Shown here one piece after another: positions 1 to 6,991 of a stretch of 43,593 nucleotides of DNA. Each line of letters starts with the position of its first letter. The first letter of the stretch is position 1. The position numbers and the translations under genes are program-made. The notes below the pieces were generated by a model that had not been told where the DNA came from, ran no database searches, and saw nothing but the letters and a program-made list of their open reading frames with translations. Location: contig PDUC01000055.1 in assembly GCA_002747255.1 (NCBI GenBank), forward strand, positions 1 to 43,593, in the 5' to 3' direction. This DNA comes from Acidobacteriota bacterium (GTDB taxonomy: Bacteria > Acidobacteriota > Holophagae > Acanthopleuribacterales > Acanthopleuribacteraceae).

Positions 1-35
1 AAAGATCTTTTTTGATTATTCCTTTAATATTTTCA

Positions 36-226
36 TTAAAACTTTGAGTGTCCTCATATTTGTGCATTAAAACTTTGGGTGTCCTCATATTTGGTCTCCT
101 TGGGTGTCCTCAGGTCTTCATATTTTTGGGTGTCCTCAGGTCTTCCTCAGGTCTTCATCAGGTCTTCATATTTTTAAAACTTTGGGTGTCCTCATATTTG
201 GTCCTTTCTCATATTTGGTCCTTATA
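36..226. repeat. Degenerate short tandem repeats
   Basis: A low-complexity stretch built from a few recurring words. TGGGTGTCCTCA or a one-base variant occurs at about 45, 76, 101, 127 and 183. CAGGTCTTC recurs four times between 111 and 170. CTCATATTTGGTC or close variants recur at about 86, 191 and 209. Spacing between copies is irregular and there are no unique spacers, so this is not a CRISPR array. The open frames across it only encode the repeat and are not credible genes. Confidence 0.75.
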
Positions 227-388
227 TGAAAATACTGGACCTACAAGTTAACCTGTTTATATTTTTTTATCATTCCAAACTGAGATTAAAACAAATCTGT
301 CCATTAGAACATTCGTGTGTATTCGTGTTCATTTGTGTTTACAAACAAATCAATTTAAGGGCAGGTATCAAAAGATGTCGCTGTCTGA
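227..388. repeat. Dispersed direct repeat, copy 1 (about 160 bp)
   Basis: This segment runs from a 'GAAAATA..GACCTACAAGT' stretch, through a 'CATTCCAAAC' stretch, to 'AATTTAAGGGCAGG'. It is repeated with moderate divergence at 483-640. The middle carries the reverse complement of the AACCACGAATGAACACGAAT family seen throughout 20745-22220. No coding capacity is credible. Confidence 0.7.
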
Positions 389-482
389 TCTTCGTAAACC
401 GGTTTTTTAAAGCAGAAACCACGAATGCACATGAATGAACACGAATGAACACGAATTATTAAAATGAATGCACCATGTACTT

Positions 483-640
483 GAAAATATAAGACCTACA
501 AGTAAAGCTGTTCATGTTTTATTAGCATTCCAAACCGGACTGAAAAATAAATCAGTCCATTAGGATATTCGTGTGTATTCGTGTTCATTCGTGGTTAAAA
601 AAATGAATTTAAGGGCAGGAATAAAAAGAAGCGGTCTTTC
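483..640. repeat. Dispersed direct repeat, copy 2 (about 160 bp)
   Basis: Second copy of the 227-388 element, sharing the order 'GACCTACAAGT', 'CATTCCAAAC', 'ATTCGTGTGTATTCGTGTTC' and 'AATTTAAGGGCAGG'. Between the copies, 413-460 holds a run of the ACGAATGAACACGAAT word in the opposite orientation. The rest of the upstream region (641-927) has no convincing gene. It contains an AACCTCA (823-829) / TGAGGTT (870-876) inverted pair just upstream of the MerR gene. Confidence 0.7.
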
Positions 641-927
641 CGTGAACAATGTAATGGTGGCCCCGGAATCTGCTCTTAATCCAGCTGAACGCGCATGGCA
701 TAGCTTGTCGCGCGTTTGAGCCTTTGCAAACCAAAAAAGAACTTTAAGAAATTGGACGGGGATAGTAGACTGTAGGCAGGCAGTCTGCGGGCAGGATCCT
801 TGAAAGAAAACCGTTTTCATGGAACCTCAATCGGGATTGTTTCTCTGTATCAGACTCGGGCTTTCCACCTGAGGTTGTCATATTGAAAAGCTTTTAAACC
901 GCTGAAGAATAAACAGGTATTTTTTAC

Positions 928-1320
928 ATGAAAGGACAAGGCAAAAAACCCCAGTATTTTTCAATAAGTATTGTCGCGAAGACATACGGAATTCACCCTC
1001 AAACGCTCCGGCTTTATGAACGAGAAGGACTGTTGAAACCCGCCCGCACTGAAGGGAACACGCGGCTTTATTCAGAGGAAGATATCAAGCAGCTGGAATC
1101 CATTCTCAATCTCACCAGAGACATGGGAGTCAATCTTGCCGGTGTATCCATTATCCTCAATATGAGAGAGCAAATCGAGCGCATGCAGGTGGATGTCAAC
1201 GAGCTGATGAAGGCCTTCAGGCAAATTATGGTTGATAACATGGAAGACGGAGAGCGCCAATACAAGAACTCACTGGTTCGGGTAACCCATAAAACGAAAA
1301 TCATCCGGCTGGATGAATAG
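928..1320 (+). CDS. MerR-family regulator, HspR-like
   Basis: Encodes a 130-residue DNA-binding regulator. Residues about 10-80 form a MerR winged-helix domain, with the segments 'YGIHPQTLRLYEREGLL' and 'ARTEGNTRLYSEEDI' and then 'LNLTRDMGVNLAGV'. The IHPQTLR and MGVNLAGV signatures are typical of HspR, the repressor of dnaK/clpB-type heat-shock operons in actinobacteria and other phyla. A short helical tail (residues 85-110) would dimerise. No classical HspR operator (CTTGAGT/ACTCAAG dyad) is seen upstream. The gene overlaps the following sigma-factor frame by 8 bases if that gene starts at 1313, so the two are likely co-transcribed. The heat-shock role is inferred from family resemblance; no chaperone gene is visible in the window. 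Confidence 0.85.
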   Translation: MKGQGKKPQYFSISIVAKTYGIHPQTLRLYEREGLLKPARTEGNTRLYSEEDIKQLESILNLTRDMGVNLAGVSIILNMREQIERMQVDVNELMKAFRQIMVDNMEDGERQYKNSLVRVTHKTKIIRLDE

Positions 1321-2380
1321 GCAAAACCCAATGGCAAGCTCCAATAACTATCAGTTTTCACTTTCCACCGAAAACCTCAATTGGTATTTAAAGTCCATCT
1401 CGCAAACGGAGCCCTTTACGCTGGAACAGGAGAAAGTCCTGGGTGAGCGCATTCAGCAGGGAGATGAAGGTGCTTTACGCGAACTGGTTGAAGCAAACCT
1501 GAGGTTTGTCGTCAGTTTCGTCAAACGCTACAGGGGGCTTGGCCTCTCTTTTCTGGACCTGCTAAACGAGGGGAACCTGGGTTTAATTGCGGCCGCCAAG
1601 CGTTTCGATCCCTCCAAGAATGTCAAATTCATAACTTATGCGGTCTGGTGGATCAGACAAGCTATCATTCACGCTCTTGCCGAACAGAGCGGTACCTTCC
1701 GACTACCCCAAAAACAAGCGCACCTGGCCTTCCAGATGGGAAGAAAAGCGGCTGAACTTACACAGAAGAACGGCAGTGAACCCACCAAAGAAGAGTTGGC
1801 GGCGGCTTTGGGCATTTCGGTGGAAGAGGTGGTGCACCTCATGAGAATTACGGCAGAGAGTGTGTCTCTGGACAGTTCATCCGACGATGATCCCGGGTTC
1901 ACTCTTTCGGATCGCATTGAACAAAAACAGGTCAAGGCCGCAGATGAGCAGCTGCTTCAGGGCGTTCTGGAAGCACATCTGGATCGTCTGCTATCCAGCC
2001 TGGATCAACAGAACGCGTCAGTCCGAAAACAGTCGAGAAACGAGGAAATCGTTATTCGGCTGCGTTATGGTCTGGGCTTGAACCGCGAACTGCTCTCACA
2101 CATCAAGTACCCAAAAAAGCTGCCAGGTATCATTGCCGGCAGAGGTTACATCGACCCCGTTGACCAGGAACTTCTGGACACCTGTGATACTATCGATGAG
2201 ATTCTGGCTATTGACGGCATGGAGTACATTGAAGTGTTTAACGAACCCATGACCCTAAAAGAAATCGGGGAATTGGTCGGCCTGTCAAGAGAGCGCGTCA
2301 GACAAATTGAAAGACTGGCCCTGATTAAACTCAGAAGAAACAACTCCATCAAGGATCTCAGGAATTTTATAGGACGATAA
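1313..2380 (+). CDS. Sigma-70 family RNA polymerase sigma factor with region 4 insertion
   Basis: A 355-residue group 1/2-type sigma factor. It lacks region 1.1. Region 1.2 and 2 motifs are present: 'YLKSI', 'LVEANLRFVV', 'GLSFLDLLNEGNLGL', 'FITYAVWWIRQAI'. Region 3 is present, and the region 4.2 helix-turn-helix 'TLKEIGELVGLSRERVRQIE' leads into 'ALIKLRR'. The oddity lies within region 4: 'EEIVIRLRYGLGLN' (residues about 244-257) is normally followed within a few residues by 'TLEEIG', but here roughly 55 residues (258-312) intervene before 'MTLKEIG'. The frame stays open and the downstream motif is intact, so this is an in-frame insertion. The start may instead be ATG 1331. It overlaps the HspR-like gene and is 37 bases from the kinase gene, so the three probably form one operon. 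Confidence 0.9.
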   Translation: MNRQNPMASSNNYQFSLSTENLNWYLKSISQTEPFTLEQEKVLGERIQQGDEGALRELVEANLRFVVSFVKRYRGLGLSFLDLLNEGNLGLIAAAKRFDPSKNVKFITYAVWWIRQAIIHALAEQSGTFRLPQKQAHLAFQMGRKAAELTQKNGSEPTKEELAAALGISVEEVVHLMRITAESVSLDSSSDDDPGFTLSDRIEQKQVKAADEQLLQGVLEAHLDRLLSSLDQQNASVRKQSRNEEIVIRLRYGLGLNRELLSHIKYPKKLPGIIAGRGYIDPVDQELLDTCDTIDEILAIDGMEYIEVFNEPMTLKEIGELVGLSRERVRQIERLALIKLRRNNSIKDLRNFIGR

Positions 2381-2417
2381 CTTTCCGGACACCGACAGAA
2401 GGAGACAGCGAGCACTT

Positions 2418-3074
2418 ATGGAAGAAAAAACATACCGATACATAGCTGTTGATGGGCCCTTTTCCTGCGGGAAAAGACAGCTTGCCGAATTGATAGCCGA
2501 TGCGTTGAACGCTGAGAAACTGTTTGACGACATAGAAAACCCCTTTTTGGAACCCTTTTACCGCAATGTTCCGGGCTCCGCATTCCAGGCCCAGCTCTTC
2601 TTCCTTTTGAACCGCCAACAACTGATGCAAAACCTCAATCAGCCCAGCCTCTTCCACGAAGCCAAAGTCTCTGACTTCCTGCTGGAAAAAGACCGAATTT
2701 ACGCTTATCTCAACCTCAGTGACAGCGAACTCATGCTCTACGAAAAGCTCTACCAAACCCTGGCTCTGGAAGAAGCCACTCCTGATGTGGTGGTTTACAT
2801 GCAAATAACACCCGAAACCGTTAAAGCCAACCTCAAGAAATTAAAGAACAGGGGGGGCTATGGTCTTTACACCATTTCAGACAAGTACATCGCGGAACTG
2901 ATTGAAGCCTACAACACCTTCTTCTTCTCACATTACAAGGCCGCTCCCGTGATTGTCCTCAATGCCAACAACCTCAATTTTGAATATGACAAGCAGAGCT
3001 TCCAGGAGTTTTTGACCATCCTCAACAAAACATTCTTGGGACTGACGTACTTTACGCCCTATAAATCCTCATAA
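2418..3074 (+). CDS. Deoxynucleoside kinase
   Basis: A 218-residue member of the dCK/dGK/TK2-type deoxynucleoside kinase family, which phosphorylates deoxynucleosides in salvage. Family signatures are 'QAQLFFLLNRQQ' (residues 53-64, substrate-binding helix), 'VSDFLLEKDRIYA' (the DR-containing motif), 'VVYMQITPE' and the lid-like 'RGGYGLYTISDKYI' followed by 'EAYNTFFF'. Length is typical for bacterial enzymes. The P-loop near residue 13 reads GPFSCGKR; the Ser/Thr that usually follows the lysine and co-ordinates magnesium is Arg, so activity may be altered. An AAGGAG sits somewhat far (13 bases) from the ATG. Many bacteria keep a similar gene next to folate genes; here it follows a sigma factor. 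Confidence 0.85.
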   Translation: MEEKTYRYIAVDGPFSCGKRQLAELIADALNAEKLFDDIENPFLEPFYRNVPGSAFQAQLFFLLNRQQLMQNLNQPSLFHEAKVSDFLLEKDRIYAYLNLSDSELMLYEKLYQTLALEEATPDVVVYMQITPETVKANLKKLKNRGGYGLYTISDKYIAELIEAYNTFFFSHYKAAPVIVLNANNLNFEYDKQSFQEFLTILNKTFLGLTYFTPYKSS

Positions 3075-3141
3075 TTCACGCCCCACACTTGCCCGCGTAA
3101 CAGACAAGTGCCATACCGCGTGTTAAGAGAACAAGGATGAG

Positions 3142-3173
3142 TTGACAGGGCTCTTTTCCCAAAGAGCTTGACA
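3142..3173 (+). other. Perfect hairpin between two TTGACA boxes
   Basis: GCTCTTT (3150-3156) and AAAGAGC (3161-3167) form a perfect 7-bp stem with a four-base loop. TTGACA lies immediately on each side (3142-3147 and 3168-3173). No U-tract follows, so it is a poor intrinsic terminator for the upstream operon. It could be an operator or a weak pause hairpin in the 266-bp gap before the DUF58 operon. Neither TTGACA has a good -10 at 16-18 bp. Confidence 0.35.
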
Positions 3174-3253
3174 AACAAGGGGTTCTTTCATACCAGAAAA
3201 CACTTTCAACTAAACGAAATGTCCGTTCTAAAAGATAGCGCACTCCATTTTTT

Positions 3254-3284
3254 TTGGCCCGTTTCTTGCCACAAACCGTATAAT
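3254..3284 (+). promoter_or_regulatory. Putative promoter of the DUF58-MoxR operon
   Basis: A perfect TATAAT lies at 3279-3284. The only -35-like hexamer is TTGGCC at 3254-3259, at a long spacing of 19 bases. The -10 is about 55 bases upstream of the start chosen for the DUF58 gene (3341), giving a plausible short leader. It is the only strong -10 in the gap between the deoxynucleoside kinase and the DUF58 gene. Confidence 0.5.
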
Positions 3285-3340
3285 AGTTGCTTCGCGTCCT
3301 GCAAACGGACTTGAATCTGACCCCCTTTCGAGGACTGAAC

Positions 3341-4279
3341 TTGAATCATCAATTTCCAAAAGTTTTCAATCGCATACATGGCCTGGCAGTCCGCGCGCGA
3401 CGCGTTGTCGAAGGTTTTCTGGTGGGCGAACACATATCGCCGTTTAGAGGCGGAAGTGTTGAATTTGCAGAACATCGAGCTTACAGTCCTGGAGATGAAA
3501 TTAAGTACATCGACTGGCGGCTCTTCGCCCGAACCGATCACTACCACATTAAACAGTTCGATGTCACCACCAACTTGAGAGCTTATCTGCTGCTGGATGC
3601 CAGCGGTTCCATGGCCTATCCCGAAAAACCAGCTAATACGCAGGAAAATGCGTCAGAACGACCGGACAAGTACGCTTACGCCTCCCTGCTGGCAGCCGCG
3701 TTCAGTTACCTTTTACTGCATCAGTCGGATGCCGTTTCACTTTGTCTCAATGAAAACACCACCCAGCACGGTATCCGGTTCCTGCCGCCAAGGACGCGAG
3801 CCACTTACCTGCACCAAATTGCAGATACCATCGAGAGCCACGTGCCACAGGGAGAAGACGGTATTTTAAAACTCATTCAGTACATTCAGGACCGGGTCAA
3901 TCAGCGAAGTCTCTGCATCCTCATCTCAGACTTCTTCGTTGACTTAAACGAACTGATTGCCAAGGTGAAAACACTCAGGGGGCACGGTCACGATCTCATC
4001 CTCATTCAAGTTCTCGATCCGGATGAAATTGAGTTCCCCTTCAACCGCTTTTACCGCTTTGAATCCATGGAAAACGACGATTTCCTCAGTGTAGATTCCA
4101 GACAAATCAAGAAGCTTTACCTCGAAGCATTCCATCAGCATCAAGGCATCTTAAAAAAGGAGCTGCAAAAGCTGGGTCTGGACTTTCACACCATCAAAAC
4201 CACGGATATCCCCGAAAAAGTGATTGCCAACATCCTCAACACACCCTCCAGGGCGAAAAAGTTAAAGGCAGTCACCTGA
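3341..4279 (+). CDS. DUF58 domain protein (MoxR-associated VWA-like)
   Basis: A 312-residue soluble protein of the DUF58 family, which accompanies MoxR ATPases. The N-terminal hallmark reads 'RARRVVEGFLVGEHISPFRG', then 'VEFAEHRAYSPGDEIKYIDW'. A VWA-like metal-site motif DASGS starts near residue 86. TTG at 3341 is preferred because GAGG (3330-3333) sits seven bases upstream and the conserved region begins shortly after; an in-frame TTG at 3287 would add 18 residues but overlaps the promoter region. It is the first gene of a tightly packed operon running to 15100, with one base between its stop and the next ATG. By family precedent it acts with the MoxR ATPase encoded last in the operon; substrate unknown. 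Confidence 0.85.
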   Translation: MNHQFPKVFNRIHGLAVRARRVVEGFLVGEHISPFRGGSVEFAEHRAYSPGDEIKYIDWRLFARTDHYHIKQFDVTTNLRAYLLLDASGSMAYPEKPANTQENASERPDKYAYASLLAAAFSYLLLHQSDAVSLCLNENTTQHGIRFLPPRTRATYLHQIADTIESHVPQGEDGILKLIQYIQDRVNQRSLCILISDFFVDLNELIAKVKTLRGHGHDLILIQVLDPDEIEFPFNRFYRFESMENDDFLSVDSRQIKKLYLEAFHQHQGILKKELQKLGLDFHTIKTTDIPEKVIANILNTPSRAKKLKAVT

Positions 4280-4280
4280 C

Positions 4281-6236
4281 ATGAATATCGTACTTCTGGC
4301 TCCACTGGCACTGCTGGGCATGATCGGTCTGGCCGTTCCCATCTACCTGCACATGAGACATCGTCCACGCGCGATTTCCTTTCGCTTCTCTGCGCTCGAA
4401 TTTCTGCTAAGCGCCCAGAAAAAACGCCAGCGCCACCTCAAGGTAGAACAATTCCTGCTCCTGCTGACCAGATTGATTCTGCTCAGCTTACTGGTTTTCC
4501 TGTTCTCCAGACCCTTTCGCGAATCGGGCACGGGCACGCTTCCATCACAGGGCCCTGTTTTCTTTATTCTGGATGATTCCGCCTCTATGATGGCCGGCCG
4601 CCAGGGCAGTTCTGCTTTTCAAAAGGCCATTACAGCCATGGGCGACATGGCCAGCGAGGCTCAGGCTGACGCGCAAGCCTTCCTGCTCTGCCCCTCTGAT
4701 CCCGCTTCACACCGCGACATTCGCACGTTTCATCAATTAAAAAAAATCCTGCCCGCTTTAAAACCGAGTACTCATAACAAGTCTCTGGATGACTGTTACA
4801 ACAGGGCGCTGGATTTCATTTTGAGTGAAAAGTACCCTTCAGCCACCGTTGAAATTTTCTCGGACAACCGATTGAGTTCCTGGAAAGCGCCGCCCAAGGA
4901 ACCCGCATCACACATACAGGTTCACATCAACCAACTGGATGTGGCTAAGGAAAACATCGGACTGGTTGACTTGAAACCGCTGGTGGCTTCCACTCAGTCC
5001 AACGGCTTTGAAGTTCAAGTCCTCAATTCATCACCGTCAGATACGCCCATTGAACTCAAACTGGAGGCCAAACACAAGACATGGCGGGAAAATCTGCCGC
5101 TGGCACCGCATGCAACCACTGCCCATCGCTTCAACCTCACTGAAACAAGCGGCAACCGCTTGACCTTCTCACTGCCAGCAGATAGCTTCCCGCTGGACAA
5201 TTGTCAGATTTTTCCCGTGAAAACCTATCGCAAGCCAAACATCCTTTTAGTGGACGGCAACCCCGATCCCAATCCCGAAAACAGTGCCAGCTACTTCTTC
5301 AGAACGGTGCTGGACGGCTTGGAACCGCTTCAGGGAGTATCTCCCTATCAGCTTGTGACGGCGGCCGGCATGACAAAAGAGCGCATGTCCTGGGCCGATG
5401 TCATCATGATGCTCAACGTGGACGATCCGCCCATTAACCTCTGTTCCAAAGCGCTCTCTTCGGGAAAAGGGCTCTTCGTCTCCTGCGGGAACCGAATCCT
5501 GCCTAAAGCCTGGAACGCGTTCATGCAGAACTACGGCATGGAGTTTTGGGAGTGGACTGATCTTCCTAACCCCTTTCATTTAACACTCCGTGAGAACCGC
5601 ATCCTGGATGCCGTTAACCCTGAAAACTTCTCCACCTACTTTGCAGAGGCCGCTGTGGACAAAAACCAGATTGTCACCCTTAAAACCTCAAAAATGAAGC
5701 CCGTACTGGCGCTGGAGGACGGTTCCCCTGTCCTGCTGGCAGGTCAGGTCGGTCAGGGAAGGCTCATGCTCTGGACCTCCTCAATGGATCTCAGCGGCGC
5801 CAATCTGCCCTTGCAAGTGGGCTATGTTCCCCTTATCCAAAGCATCATCGACTACCTCTTCTTCCGGGAAGAGCAAATTGAACTGGAACTGAAAACGGTT
5901 TCTGAACTGGAAGACGTGCTTTTAAACGGCAAACTGGTATTGACTCAGAACTGGACCGACTTAAACCCCGATCAGGTCAACGGCCCCTTACCCGGACTCT
6001 ACGTTCTCACACAGCCTGATGGTTCCAGCAGAAACCTGGCGGTTCGACTGGACCAGGAGGAATCGGATTTCAGAACAAGGAACAGTGAAGACAACCAGAA
6101 CTCCTTTCTGCCCGCCTCGTTTCAAGAACAGGTTCGATCCGATTTAGGCATGCCGCTGGCCTGGCTGCTCTTTATTGCCATTGTCATTGAAACGGCTCTG
6201 GCCGCCCGCATTACCCAAAAATGGGGGAACAGATGA
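4281..6236 (+). CDS. BatA-like membrane protein with VWA domain
   Basis: A 651-residue inner-membrane protein. The N-terminus matches the BatA/aerotolerance N-terminal domain: one membrane segment (residues 3-23), the 'HMRHRPRAISFRFSALEFL' stretch and a second membrane segment (about 57-76). A VWA domain follows with the metal-site motif D-D-S-A-S at 98-102. A long periplasmic part contains a Rossmann-like or glutamine-amidotransferase-like segment around residues 315-500 ('NILLVDGNPDP', 'GQGRLMLWTSSMDL'). A final membrane helix lies near the C-terminus ('LAWLLFIAIVIETALAA'). It overlaps the next gene by an ATGA junction at 6233. BatA proteins are classically linked to Bacteroides aerotolerance; the precise role here is unknown. 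Confidence 0.85.
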   Translation: MNIVLLAPLALLGMIGLAVPIYLHMRHRPRAISFRFSALEFLLSAQKKRQRHLKVEQFLLLLTRLILLSLLVFLFSRPFRESGTGTLPSQGPVFFILDDSASMMAGRQGSSAFQKAITAMGDMASEAQADAQAFLLCPSDPASHRDIRTFHQLKKILPALKPSTHNKSLDDCYNRALDFILSEKYPSATVEIFSDNRLSSWKAPPKEPASHIQVHINQLDVAKENIGLVDLKPLVASTQSNGFEVQVLNSSPSDTPIELKLEAKHKTWRENLPLAPHATTAHRFNLTETSGNRLTFSLPADSFPLDNCQIFPVKTYRKPNILLVDGNPDPNPENSASYFFRTVLDGLEPLQGVSPYQLVTAAGMTKERMSWADVIMMLNVDDPPINLCSKALSSGKGLFVSCGNRILPKAWNAFMQNYGMEFWEWTDLPNPFHLTLRENRILDAVNPENFSTYFAEAAVDKNQIVTLKTSKMKPVLALEDGSPVLLAGQVGQGRLMLWTSSMDLSGANLPLQVGYVPLIQSIIDYLFFREEQIELELKTVSELEDVLLNGKLVLTQNWTDLNPDQVNGPLPGLYVLTQPDGSSRNLAVRLDQEESDFRTRNSEDNQNSFLPASFQEQVRSDLGMPLAWLLFIAIVIETALAARITQKWGNR

Positions 6237-6991
6237 AGAGAAGGACTTTCATGAAATGGACCGCCGGATCGGTGCTGGCATCCGCAGGCATAACAGCCAC
6301 GGCGAATGTCAACCTGCAGGATTTGAGTGTTCAGTTAGCTCTGGTGCAGCACGGCAGCAACTGGAAAGCTCGTCCCAGAGCCCTGATTCGGCTGGCCGCG
6401 GAAATACGCAAGCGCTGCAATATTCCACTGCGGCACCGCTACAGCGAACCCACCCTGAACCAAATTGCCAATTGCGCCACGCCCATCCTCTTCCTTTCCG
6501 GCAACTCGTCCTTCAAACCGCCAAGCTCCGAAGCAGCCCGCGAACTGAGATGGATTCTGGACTCCGGTGGTTTCCTCTTCTTTGACGATCAGGATGGCCG
6601 GAGCGATTCTCCTTTTTATAAAAGCGCGGTGGCATTCATGGCCAAAGTCTATCCTGAAACACCCGAGCCCAGAATCCTGCCAGCAGATCACACGATTTAC
6701 CAATCTTATTACCTCCTGAAGGAACCAAGGGGACGCCTATCCAGAGCCGACTTCCTGGAAGGGTGGCCGCGGGGCAAGTTCACACCCGCGATTTTCAGTC
6801 ACAATGATCTCTTGGGTGCACTCGAAGCGGATCAATCGGGTAACTGGCGATACAATCTCGAAATTGGCGGCGGGTTCAGAAGAGAGCTCTGCTTCAGACT
6901 GGCCATCAACCTGGTGTACTACAGCCTGACTTTAAACTACAAGAAGGACAGGGCTTTTCCTCCCGTTCTCAAGAGGAGAAGACGCCAATGA
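6233..6991 (+). CDS. DUF4159 protein with Tat signal
   Basis: A 252-residue exported protein. The N-terminus carries a twin-arginine signal, KRRTFMK, followed by a hydrophobic stretch ending near ATA-N, so the folded protein is probably exported by Tat. The body matches DUF4159: 'ELRWILDSGGFLFFDDQDG' about one third in, then 'YYLLKEPRGR' and 'HNDLLGALE', ending in 'FRLAINLVYYSLTLNYKKD'. DUF4159 proteins recur in MoxR/BatA operons of several phyla; no enzymatic activity is established. The start at ATG 6233 forms an ATGA overlap with the preceding stop and places the RR motif two residues in; ATG 6221 is a less likely alternative. Its own stop overlaps the next ATG by the same arrangement. Confidence 0.85.
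   Translation: MKRRTFMKWTAGSVLASAGITATANVNLQDLSVQLALVQHGSNWKARPRALIRLAAEIRKRCNIPLRHRYSEPTLNQIANCATPILFLSGNSSFKPPSSEAARELRWILDSGGFLFFDDQDGRSDSPFYKSAVAFMAKVYPETPEPRILPADHTIYQSYYLLKEPRGRLSRADFLEGWPRGKFTPAIFSHNDLLGALEADQSGNWRYNLEIGGGFRRELCFRLAINLVYYSLTLNYKKDRAFPPVLKRRRRQ

Noticed and set aside
36-226. CRISPR-like repeats
   Set aside because: Copies are of unequal length, overlap one another, lack unique spacers of constant size, and no cas gene is present.
48-438. Two plus-strand open frames of 67 and 70 residues
   Set aside because: They only translate the short-word and dispersed repeats, have no ribosome-binding site and encode no family.
560-820. Minus-strand frame of 86 residues ending in a TTNEHEYTRI-like tail
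   Set aside because: The tail is the translated ACGAATGAACACGAAT repeat; the rest has no recognisable domain and no ribosome-binding site, a typical repeat-derived spurious protein.
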